Shown: positions 9,585 to 16,424 of the stretch, piece after piece
Layout of the letters: every line of letters starts with the position of its first letter
Position numbering within the stretch: the first letter of the stretch is position 1
Assembly: GCA_902779055.1 (NCBI GenBank)
Contig: CACZAD010000007.1
Coordinates: 434,001 to 498,000, forward strand
Source of the DNA: Fibrobacter succinogenes
GTDB lineage: Bacteria > Fibrobacterota > Fibrobacteria > Fibrobacterales > Fibrobacteraceae
DNA: 64,000 bases
Direction: 5' to 3'
Notes under the pieces: model-generated
What the model saw: the letters and a program-made list of their open reading frames with translations, nothing else
What the model was told of the DNA's origin: nothing
The model's database searches: none
Made by a program: the position numbers and the translations under genes

Positions 9585-9601
9585 CTTATCCAATTTTTTG
9601 C

Positions 9602-9630
9602 TGTCATCCCGGATTTAATCCGGGATCAAC
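9602..9630. repeat. Dispersed palindromic repeat (TGTCATCCCGG type)
   Basis: TGTCATCCCGGATT followed by AATCCGGGATCA forms a near-perfect hairpin between the DUF1846 stop and its terminator. It belongs to a family seen at many intergenic sites in this window (10147-10321, 13911-13941, 35545-35574 and others). Resembles REP-type elements found in many bacteria; no function assigned. Confidence 0.75.
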
Positions 9631-9662
9631 TTACACGGTTCTAATAACCGATACCTTTTACT

Positions 9663-9697
9663 AAAGACTATCAATTATTTTGGTAGTCTTTTTCTTT
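9663..9697 (+). terminator. Rho-independent terminator after the DUF1846 gene
   Basis: A 12-bp stem (AAAGACTATCAA with TTGGTAGTCTTT, one G-T pair) with a five-base loop, running into TTTTTCTTTTTT on the + strand. Confidence 0.85.
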
Positions 9698-9744
9698 TTT
9701 GTATGTATATTTAAAAAGGAATTTGATTAGAAGGATGGGTTTGA

Positions 9745-10137
9745 ATGGCTGATGATAAAGTTTACGACGATGTCGAAGTTCACGATATGAACGATATGCG
9801 TCATAGTGCGCGAACTGTAAAAACGGAGAATGAGCAGAATGGAGCTCCTGTGGTGTGGAAGGCTCTTTCTGTAATTATCGCAATGATTGCGATTGTTTAC
9901 GACTTGTCGCCGATTGATGCTGTTCCAGATACGATTCCTCTGTTTGGTTGGCTCGACGATGTGGGCTTTACCTTGATGGCTGCGCTCAACGCTTACCAGC
10001 AATTTTCAAAAGACCAGTCCGCTTCGATTGTTCGCTTGGCGAAGTATGTCAAGTGGATGATGGTTGCTTCTATCGTGTTTGCTGGCATCGCTGTTGGCGG
10101 GCTGATCACGGCAATAATTGCACTTATTACACACTAA
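9745..10137 (+). CDS. DUF1232 (YkvA-like) membrane protein
   Basis: A 130-residue protein. After about 35 polar residues comes a hydrophobic stretch ending in the DUF1232 signature YDLSPIDAVPDTIPLFGWLDD (split across the membrane boundary), then a hydrophobic helix (TLMAALNAYQQF) and a C-terminal membrane span (VASIVFAGIAVGGLITAII). DUF1232 proteins are small, widespread and of unknown role. GGATGGG precedes the start. The gene sits alone between the terminator at 9663 and a cluster of palindromic repeats, with no obvious partner. Confidence 0.85.
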   Translation: MADDKVYDDVEVHDMNDMRHSARTVKTENEQNGAPVVWKALSVIIAMIAIVYDLSPIDAVPDTIPLFGWLDDVGFTLMAALNAYQQFSKDQSASIVRLAKYVKWMMVASIVFAGIAVGGLITAIIALITH

Positions 10138-10142
10138 TTATT

Positions 10143-10322
10143 GCATTGTCATCCCGGCCTGAGCTTGCCCCGGACTTGTTCCGGGGTGCCGGAATCACCT
10201 TTTTGGGCAGCTTTTCACATTGTCGTCCCGGTTGCATTGTCATTCCCGCCTTCGAGCGGGAATCTCCTTTTTAGGCTGTTCTTCTTTATGTTGTCATCCC
10301 GGCCCCTGTGCCGGGATCACCT
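10143..10322. repeat. Cluster of four palindromic repeats between the DUF1232 gene and pdxT
   Basis: Four elements in a row: 10147-10193 (GTCATCCCGGCC...GTGCCGGAATCACC, with an inner CCCCGGACTTGTTCCGGGG hairpin), a truncated half at 10222-10232 (GTCGTCCCGG), 10236-10267 (TGTCATTCCCGCC...GGCGGGAATCTCC-like) and 10290-10321 (TGTCATCCCGGCCCC...GCCGGGATCACC). They fill the entire 188-base gap between convergent genes, and no separate terminator is visible, so they may serve that purpose. Accumulation of several variants at one site suggests a target for repeat insertion or local duplication. Confidence 0.75.
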
Positions 10323-10325
10323 TTC

Positions 10326-10949
10326 TCAGGCCACATTCTTGACTTGCATTCGATTCACTTTCACGATTTCCTCCACAAAATATTGATGCACTCGTAAATC
10401 GCTGTTGAGTTCCGGGTGGAACGAAATAGCGAGTTGGTTCTTGTATCGCACGGCGACAATTTGATTTTGGACGGTCGCAAGAATTTGCACATCTTGGCTT
10501 GCGCGCTGTATGAGCGGGGCTCGGATGAATGTCATCGGGATTTTTCCGATTCTCTCGAAATTTTCTTCGGTGAAAAAACTTCCGAGTTGCCGACCGTAGG
10601 CGTTGCGTTCTACGGTGACGGGTGCCGTCGCAAAATACGTATGACCGTCGTTGCTCAATTTCTCAGCAAGTAGAATCAGTCCTGCGCAGGTTCCAAAAGT
10701 CGGGAGTCCGTTTTCGATGCGCTCACGTAAAGGTTCGAAAAGTCTGAGGTCGTGCAGAAGTTTTCCTTGCACGGTGCTTTCGCCGCCGGGGAGAATAAGT
10801 CCATCGAAATCTTGTTCGAGGTCTTGCAACTGGCGAATTTCAAATGTCTCGACGCCGAGCTTTTCAAGAATCTGGCGATGTTCGGCAAATGCTCCTTGCA
10901 CGGCGAGTACACCAATTTTGATGTGGTTGTTTGTTTTGTTTTCGCTCAT
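10326..10949 (-). CDS. pdxT: Pyridoxal 5'-phosphate synthase glutaminase subunit
   Basis: Class I glutamine amidotransferase that hydrolyses glutamine and feeds ammonia to PdxS for de novo vitamin B6 synthesis. The 207-residue protein shows IGVLAVQGAFAEHR (residues 12-25), LPGGEST (53-59), the catalytic Cys88 in FGTCAGLILLA, and His178/Glu180 in SFHPEL, giving a complete catalytic triad. It directly follows pdxS (stop and start codons adjacent, no gap), so the two are translated from one mRNA. The C-terminus is slightly extended (VKVNRMQVKNVA). The divergent pdxR-like gene 1.5 kb upstream is the likely regulator. Confidence 0.97.
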   Translation of the reverse strand: MSENKTNNHIKIGVLAVQGAFAEHRQILEKLGVETFEIRQLQDLEQDFDGLILPGGESTVQGKLLHDLRLFEPLRERIENGLPTFGTCAGLILLAEKLSNDGHTYFATAPVTVERNAYGRQLGSFFTEENFERIGKIPMTFIRAPLIQRASQDVQILATVQNQIVAVRYKNQLAISFHPELNSDLRVHQYFVEEIVKVNRMQVKNVA

Positions 10950-11828
10950 TTACTTTCCTCGTTCAGCCATTAAAAGTGCAATTTCGTTTTCGTTGATGCC
11001 GACCATCGCTTCACCCAAATCTTCGGAGAGCTTGGCGATGAGTTTGGCATCCTTGTAGTTTGTGACGGCTTGTACGATGGCGGCAGCACGCTTGGCCGGA
11101 TTGCCGGATTTGAAAATTCCAGAACCGACGAACACGCCTTCGGCGCCGAGCTGCATCATGAGTGCTGCGTCAGCGGGGGTGGCGACGCCACCTGCGGCAA
11201 AGTTCACGACGGGGAGTCGCTTGTGATCGTGAACGTACTTCACGAGCTCGTATGAAACTTGCAATTCCTTGGCGCGGTTGAATAGCTCGTCTTCGCGCAT
11301 AGAGGTGATGCGTGCAATTTCTTGATTCATAAGTCGAATGTGACGGACTGCTTGCACGATGTCGCCTGTTCCCGGTTCGCCTTTGGTGCGGATCATGGAG
11401 GCGCCTTCTTCGATGCGGCGGAGGGCTTCGCCGAGGTCGCGGGCTCCGCAGACGAACGGCACTTTGAAATTGTGCTTGTTGATGTGGAAAACGTCGTCGG
11501 CGGGGGAGAGCACTTCGCTTTCGTCGATGTAGTCAATTTCGATGGCTTCCAAAAGTTGTGCTTCGACAAAATGACCGATGCGGCATTTGGCCATCACGGG
11601 GATGGAAACTGCGTCTTGGATGCCCTTGATCATCTTGGGGTCGCTCATGCGCGAGACTCCGCCTGCGGCGCGGATGTCGGCAGGGATGCGTTCAAGCGCC
11701 ATGACGGCGGCGGCACCGGCGGCTTCTGCAATTTTAGCCTGTTCCGGTGTGGTCACATCCATAATGACTCCACCTTTAAGCATTTGGGCGAGATTCTTGT
11801 TGAGTTCGTAGCGGTTTTCTGTAGACAT
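10950..11828 (-). CDS. pdxS: Pyridoxal 5'-phosphate synthase lyase subunit
   Basis: Makes PLP from ribose 5-phosphate, glyceraldehyde 3-phosphate and ammonia in a dodecamer with PdxT. The 292-residue protein is typical: [19 protein letters not shown] (residues 13-31), [21 protein letters not shown] (44-64), Lys81 in [15 protein letters not shown] at the Schiff-base position of the family, and [14 protein letters not shown]. Asp24 of the substrate site is present. GGAGA lies at good spacing before the ATG at 11828. Transcribed away from the 162-bp tandem repeats and from the MocR-type regulator gene, an arrangement known for pdxR-pdxST loci. Confidence 0.98.
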   Translation of the reverse strand: MSTENRYELNKNLAQMLKGGVIMDVTTPEQAKIAEAAGAAAVMALERIPADIRAAGGVSRMSDPKMIKGIQDAVSIPVMAKCRIGHFVEAQLLEAIEIDYIDESEVLSPADDVFHINKHNFKVPFVCGARDLGEALRRIEEGASMIRTKGEPGTGDIVQAVRHIRLMNQEIARITSMREDELFNRAKELQVSYELVKYVHDHKRLPVVNFAAGGVATPADAALMMQLGAEGVFVGSGIFKSGNPAKRAAAIVQAVTNYKDAKLIAKLSEDLGEAMVGINENEIALLMAERGK

Positions 11829-11978
11829 TTGGGTCTCCTTGTTGTTTTTGTTTCGTTTCGGGGCTTAAATTAGACTTTTTGTTGACTTTATCAAATGTTC
11901 AAATTTCTATTATTTTAATAGGTTCAGTTTAATGTCAGTTTGTGGTCAGTTTTTTCAAAAAGAAAGTCAGGAATGTTA
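11829..11978. other. pdxS upstream region
   Basis: AT-rich spacer between pdxS and the tandem repeats, the natural place for the pdxST promoter and PdxR-type operators. On the + strand TTGACT (11882) is followed by a TATTAT 20 bases later; on the - strand TTGAAC is followed by a TCTAAT with poor spacing. Neither is convincing. No clear direct-repeat operator was recognised. Confidence 0.35.
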
Positions 11979-12441
11979 GAACTTCGCATCGTAAAAACAC
12001 TCGAAACGGTCCTCGCTCGGGTTACTCGCTGCGGAATGTTTCTCGCACGTTTTTACAATGCTCGTTTACGAGAATTTCAGTATTTTATAATGAAAAAACT
12101 TGAGGTGGTTTCCGGTTGCAAAGCAAGTTTGATAATGTATAGACTTCGCATCGTAAAAACACTCGAAACGGTCCTCGCTCGGGTTACTCGCTGCGGAATG
12201 TTTCTCGCACGTTTTTACAATGCTCGTTTACGGGAATTTCAGTATTTTATAATGAAAAAACTTGAGGCGGTTTCCGGTTGCAAAGCAAGTTTGATAATGT
12301 ATAGACTTCGCATCGTAAAAACACTCGAAACGGTCCTCGCTCGCATTACTCGCTGCGGAATGTTTCTCGCACGTTTTTACAATGCTCGTTTACGGGAATT
12401 TCAGTATTCTATAATGAAAAAATTTGAGGCGGTTTCCGGTT
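11979..12441. repeat. Three tandem 162-bp repeats between pdxS and pdxR
   Basis: Unit boundaries at about 11979, 12141 and 12303; the third copy is cut short where it meets the pdxR ribosome site. Copies differ at only a few positions. Each contains an imperfect palindrome of 76 bases (first copy 11986-12061): GCATCGTAAAAAC at one end and GTTTTTACAATGC at the other, with inner CTCGAAAC/GTTTCTCG. Because 162 is a multiple of three and no stop occurs, the + strand stays open as a 178-codon frame, but there is no ribosome site and the reading is dominated by the repeat, so I do not call it a gene. Confidence 0.9.
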
Positions 12442-12462
12442 TGCAAAAAGGAGGTTTCCTAA

Positions 12463-13878
12463 ATGCTTTCATATGATATCTCAAAAGCGGGGGATGATAC
12501 TCTTTATCATTTCTTGTATCGTTCTATTAGGGACGATATTCTGTCGGGGCGTCTTGAGGCGGATGCGAAGCTTCCGTCGAAACGTCCGTTTGCAAATGCG
12601 CAAGGCGTGAGCGTCGTGACGGTTGAAAATGCGTATGAGCAGCTTTTAGCCGAAGGCTTTATTTACTCGCTCCCGCGCAAGGGCTTTTTCGTTGCGGCGA
12701 TTCAATCAAAAAATCCGCAAATTCTCCCAAAGCCTGTTCCGACCAAGCAATCCCGTGAATCGCAACGCGTTGAACCGCCTAAGGCTCTACATTACATTGC
12801 CGATTTCGTCAATAATCAAGTAGATGCTTCGACGTTCCCGTTCTCGACGTGGGCGAAGATTACGCGAAAAGTCCTTTGCGAACAGCAAAATGAGCTGCTG
12901 ACGCGTTCGCCGAATTCTGGCGTCATCGCACTCCGAAAAGCGATCGCCATGATGCTTCTAGAGTTTCGCGGGATGCGCGTGGATCCAGAACAGATTGTCG
13001 TTGGCGCTGGGACGGATTGCCTTTACACTTGGCTTGTACAGCTTTTGGGCTTTGATAAAAAGTATGGCGTTGAAGATCCTGGCTATAGCAAAATTTCTAA
13101 AATCTATCAAAAGCTAAATGTCGTTTGCAATTTTATCCCGCTAGATGAACAGGGCGTACGCATTGTCCAACTCGAAGAAACTTGCACAGATGTCGTTCAT
13201 CTTTCTCCGTCGCACCACTTCCCGACAGGCAAGGTGATGCCCGTGAGTCGTCGCTATGAACTCTTGAGTTGGGCTGCAAAATCAAGCAACCGCTACATCG
13301 TCGAAGACGAATATGATAGCGAGTTCCGCATGGTGGGGCGCCCAATTCCGGCGCTTCAAAACATTGATGTGCAAGACAAGACGATTTATATAAATTCATT
13401 CTCTAAAACGCTTGCCTCTACGGTGCGCGTGGGCTATATGGTTCTCCCGAAACCGCTTGCGAAAAAATTTCGTGAAGAGTTCTCGTTTTACACTTGTACA
13501 ATTTCAAATCTCGTGCAGTATGTGCTTGCAGCGTTCATCAGTGGCGGTCATTATGAAAAACACATTAACCGCATGCGTAATTTCTATCGCCATCGCCGTG
13601 ATGCATTGCTTGAAACGATTCGTCATAGCAAACTTCGTGATCGCGTAGAAATTGCTGAACAAGACGCCGGCCTCCATTTCATTCTGAAAATAAACACGGC
13701 GCTTTCCGACGAAGAATTTTGCAATCGGGCTCTCGAAAAAGGCGTGCGCATCGGAGCGCTTTCGGATTATTACACGATGGCAACCCCATCGCAACACGAA
13801 TTTGTCATCAACTATTCATCGGTACCCGAAAAACAGATGAAAAAGGCTGTTTCGCTGCTTGAAAAAATTGTGGAATGA
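12463..13878 (+). CDS. pdxR: MocR-family (GntR/aminotransferase) transcription regulator, PdxR-like
   Basis: A 471-residue chimera: an N-terminal GntR winged helix-turn-helix (about residues 10-80; LYRSIRDDILSGRLEADAKLPSKR, VTVENAYEQLLAEGFIY) joined to a fold-type I aminotransferase-like domain. The PLP lysine is Lys315 in NSFSKTLAS, preceded by EDEYDSEF. Such MocR proteins sense PLP; PdxR members activate pdxST. A very strong ribosome site (AAGGAGG at 12448) lies eight bases before the ATG. It is divergent from pdxST with three 162-bp repeats between, which supports the PdxR assignment. The symbol rests on family plus context, not on a measured target. Confidence 0.88.
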   Translation: MLSYDISKAGDDTLYHFLYRSIRDDILSGRLEADAKLPSKRPFANAQGVSVVTVENAYEQLLAEGFIYSLPRKGFFVAAIQSKNPQILPKPVPTKQSRESQRVEPPKALHYIADFVNNQVDASTFPFSTWAKITRKVLCEQQNELLTRSPNSGVIALRKAIAMMLLEFRGMRVDPEQIVVGAGTDCLYTWLVQLLGFDKKYGVEDPGYSKISKIYQKLNVVCNFIPLDEQGVRIVQLEETCTDVVHLSPSHHFPTGKVMPVSRRYELLSWAAKSSNRYIVEDEYDSEFRMVGRPIPALQNIDVQDKTIYINSFSKTLASTVRVGYMVLPKPLAKKFREEFSFYTCTISNLVQYVLAAFISGGHYEKHINRMRNFYRHRRDALLETIRHSKLRDRVEIAEQDAGLHFILKINTALSDEEFCNRALEKGVRIGALSDYYTMATPSQHEFVINYSSVPEKQMKKAVSLLEKIVE

Positions 13879-13889
13879 GTTTTTTCGCC

Positions 13890-14070
13890 TTGTCACTCCG
13901 GACCTTCGCTTTGTCATCCCGGCCACTGTGCCGGGATCACCTTTTTTCAAAACAGCATATTCACGTTGTTACCCCGGATTTGTACAAGTACAAAGCCCTT
14001 CGGCTCAGCTATGAAAATGCAAGCAATTTCGCAGCGTTCGCCTTGATTGCTTTTATTCCGGGGTCGCCTA
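13890..14070. repeat. Palindromic repeats and a long composite hairpin before the FISUMP gene
   Basis: Contains a partial element (TGTCACTCCGGACC, 13890), a full TGTCATCCCGGCCACTGTGCCGGGATCACC-type copy at 13911-13941, and a composite at 13964-14070 that opens with TTACCCCGG and closes with CCGGGGTCGCC. Inside the composite are GTACAAGTAC, GCCCTTCGGC and an AAGCAAT/ATTGCTT stem. The region separates pdxR from the FISUMP lipoprotein gene and probably includes the pdxR transcription end. Confidence 0.7.
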
Positions 14071-14112
14071 AATTTCTTATATTTCCTTCAAATGTATGGG
14101 GAGGAGATGTTT

Positions 14113-16320
14113 ATGAAAATGTTTGCAAAGTTTGTGCCGTTCTTGCTTGTAACGGCTATGTCTGTCTTTACCGCCTGTGGTGGCGATTCTGGCAGCAATG
14201 CTGATTCCGAAGAACCGGTGTCCAGCAGTGCTGTGAAAAAATCCAGCAGCAGTAAGGCGAACTCCTCGTCAAGCAAAAAAGTTTCGTCTAGTTCAGCAAA
14301 GTCTTCTTCGTCTTCGAAAACGCCCTCAAGTGCGAACAGCGCTAAGGCTATATACGACGAAAAAAACAACACCATGAAGGACCCTCGCGACAACAAAACC
14401 TACAAGGCCGTGAAAATCGGCGACCAGGTCTGGATGGCGGAAAACTTGAATTATAATTCGTGCTTTAGCTACTGCTATGGTGAAGAACCTTCATACATGC
14501 AAAATAGTAACCCTGGCTTATGCAATAAGTACGGTCGTCTTTACAAGTGGGAAGCTGCAACGGAGGCTTGCCCTGGCGGTTGGCACTTGCCCTCTAAGGA
14601 CGAATTTGAAACCTTGATCCAAACAGTCGGCGGTAGCGGTAATGCGGGGATAAAGCTCAAGTCTGTTGATGGCTGGAAATTTGAGAGAAAAGAAACGGTC
14701 GGAACGGATGAGTATGGTTTTTCTGCCCTCCCTGGAGGCTACAGAATGGAATATGATTTTAGTGGTTATGTCTCTCAGAATGTTAAATCGTACGATTTTA
14801 TTGGTGACAAGACCGCGGCGTATTTCTGGAGTTCTACGGAAGATATTGAATCGTCGACTAGACTTGATCGCAACAGTATTCTGGTCGATCACGCGTTTAG
14901 CATGTTTTTGGATAATCGTTACGCATCGGCTGATATTGGGGGCGAGCCGATGGATAATGCATTGTCCGTCCGCTGCGTTTTGGATTCCAAAACTTCGTCT
15001 GATACAAAGTCTAGCAGCAGCAAAAAGGCGGAATCGTCGTCAAGTGCGAAGTCTTCTTCATCTGCGAAATCGGGAAGCTCTGTGGCTGTGCCCAAAGGCT
15101 GCAAAACTTCAACTAAAGATAATTGCGAGTATGGCGAACTGGTAGATGACCGCGACGGACAAACTTACAAGACCGTGAAAATCGGTGACCAGTGGTGGAT
15201 GGCCCAGAACCTGAATTACAGAAGAGAGGCAAAATACAAAAACGATTATTGCTATTGTTACAATAATTCAAAAGATAATTGCGATAAGTTTGGGCGCTTA
15301 TATGTATGGACTGCAGCTGCGGACGCTTGTCCCGAGGGATGGCATCTACCATCCACAGCGGAATGGAAAACCTTGATTGACGCGGTGGGGGGCGAAGAAG
15401 TCGCTGGCATAACACTCAAGACGAGTGGATGGAATCGCGGTGGCGATGCGACTGATGCTTTCGGTTTTTCTGTGCTTCCTGCAGGTTACAGGGACTGGCT
15501 CTACCAAGACGATTATTACGAGGTGGGGTATCAAGCGTTGTTTTGGAGTTCTAATGAATATGAAAACAGTAGTGGATGCGTGTATTTTCAGAGTGTGTAT
15601 GATGGTGCGAATATCCGCTCTGGAAACAAAGACGACGGCTATTCTGTCCGTTGCGTGATGGATGTTGAACCTGAAATTACAAAGCCTTCGGTTACAGAGC
15701 CAACGGCGAAAGCCTGCAAAACTGAAACTAAAGATGAATGCGAATATGGCACGCTAACGGACTCCCGTGACAAACAAACTTACAAAACCGTGAAGATTGA
15801 TAAGCAATGGTGGATGGCCGAAAACCTTAATTTTGAAACGGATAGTTCCTATTGCTATAACGATTCTGCTAAATACTGCACCAAGTACGGTCGCTTTTAT
15901 ACTTGGACCGCAGCGACTTCGGCTTGTCCTAGTGGCTGGCATCTACCGTCAGAGGCTGAATTTAAATCGTTAATCACTGCGGTTGGCGGTGAAGATGTTG
16001 CGGGCTCTAAACTCAAATCAGCGAATGGCGGCTGGGAGAGTTACTGGAGTATTGACGAAGATGAAGTGAAAAATGGCGATGGCACGGATGATTACTCGTT
16101 TTCTGCGTTGCCTACGGGATTTAGGATCGATTTTCAAATGGGTTCAGTTTACCACAACGAAGGCAGCTTAGCGCATTTCTGGAGTTCTTCAGAGATGCTT
16201 GATGACGATGGTAGTGATTACGCATACAGTTTGTACTTAACCAATGCCAACTTCGTTGACCCGTACCCTCGCCCCAAGTTCTATGGGCTTTCAGTTCGTT
16301 GCGTCAAGGACGACGAGTAA
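14113..16320 (+). CDS. FISUMP lipoprotein with three FISUMP domains
   Basis: A 735-residue exported protein. The start at 14113 gives a lipoprotein-like signal peptide (MKMFAKFVPFLLVTAM...FTAC, Cys near 19) with GGGGAGGAG upstream. A Ser/Lys-rich linker (about residues 35-75) leads to three FISUMP domains at roughly 89-290, 345-515 and 550-735. Each begins DxRDxxTYKxVKIGDQxWMAENLNY, has a GRLYKWEAAT/CPGGWHLPS block, and ends SVRCV. Linkers 1 and 2 are again poly-Ser or Thr/Pro-rich. The family is expanded in Fibrobacter succinogenes and is predicted to be surface-exposed; its molecular role is unknown. Domains differ enough to exclude recent tandem duplication. A bidirectional terminator follows. 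Confidence 0.93.
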   Translation: MKMFAKFVPFLLVTAMSVFTACGGDSGSNADSEEPVSSSAVKKSSSSKANSSSSKKVSSSSAKSSSSSKTPSSANSAKAIYDEKNNTMKDPRDNKTYKAVKIGDQVWMAENLNYNSCFSYCYGEEPSYMQNSNPGLCNKYGRLYKWEAATEACPGGWHLPSKDEFETLIQTVGGSGNAGIKLKSVDGWKFERKETVGTDEYGFSALPGGYRMEYDFSGYVSQNVKSYDFIGDKTAAYFWSSTEDIESSTRLDRNSILVDHAFSMFLDNRYASADIGGEPMDNALSVRCVLDSKTSSDTKSSSSKKAESSSSAKSSSSAKSGSSVAVPKGCKTSTKDNCEYGELVDDRDGQTYKTVKIGDQWWMAQNLNYRREAKYKNDYCYCYNNSKDNCDKFGRLYVWTAAADACPEGWHLPSTAEWKTLIDAVGGEEVAGITLKTSGWNRGGDATDAFGFSVLPAGYRDWLYQDDYYEVGYQALFWSSNEYENSSGCVYFQSVYDGANIRSGNKDDGYSVRCVMDVEPEITKPSVTEPTAKACKTETKDECEYGTLTDSRDKQTYKTVKIDKQWWMAENLNFETDSSYCYNDSAKYCTKYGRFYTWTAATSACPSGWHLPSEAEFKSLITAVGGEDVAGSKLKSANGGWESYWSIDEDEVKNGDGTDDYSFSALPTGFRIDFQMGSVYHNEGSLAHFWSSSEMLDDDGSDYAYSLYLTNANFVDPYPRPKFYGLSVRCVKDDE

Positions 16321-16339
16321 AGCGAGCGTTACGGAATTA

Positions 16340-16369
16340 AAAAAGGCCGCGAATAATCGCGGTCTTTTT
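16340..16369. terminator. Bidirectional terminator between the FISUMP gene and htpG
   Basis: Stem AAAAAGGCCGCGA / TCGCGGTCTTTTT (one G-T pair) with loop ATAA. T-runs occur on both strands, so it can serve both convergent genes. Confidence 0.85.
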
Positions 16370-16381
16370 GTATGAAATGTG

Positions 16382-16424
16382 CTACTGGATCCTTCGCCTT
16401 CGCTCAGGATGACGCCGAAGGCGT
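16382..16424. repeat. Intergenic repeat (CTGGATCCTTCGCC...CAGGATGAC type)
   Basis: CTACTGGATCCTTCGCCTTCGCTCAGGATGAC then GACGCCGAAGGCGTC (a 6-bp stem) abut the htpG stop codon. The GATCC...GGATGAC part is the reverse arrangement of the copy at 38551-38590, and the GACGCCGAAGGCGTC hairpin recurs inside the LysE-type gene near 62938. Confidence 0.65.

Noticed and set aside
11979..12441. CRISPR array
   Set aside because: Units are 162 bases and repeat end to end with no unique spacers; no cas genes.
11940..12476. 178-codon open frame across the 162-bp repeats as a repeat protein
   Set aside because: No ribosome site or plausible start; openness follows from a repeat length divisible by three, and large palindromes dominate the unit.
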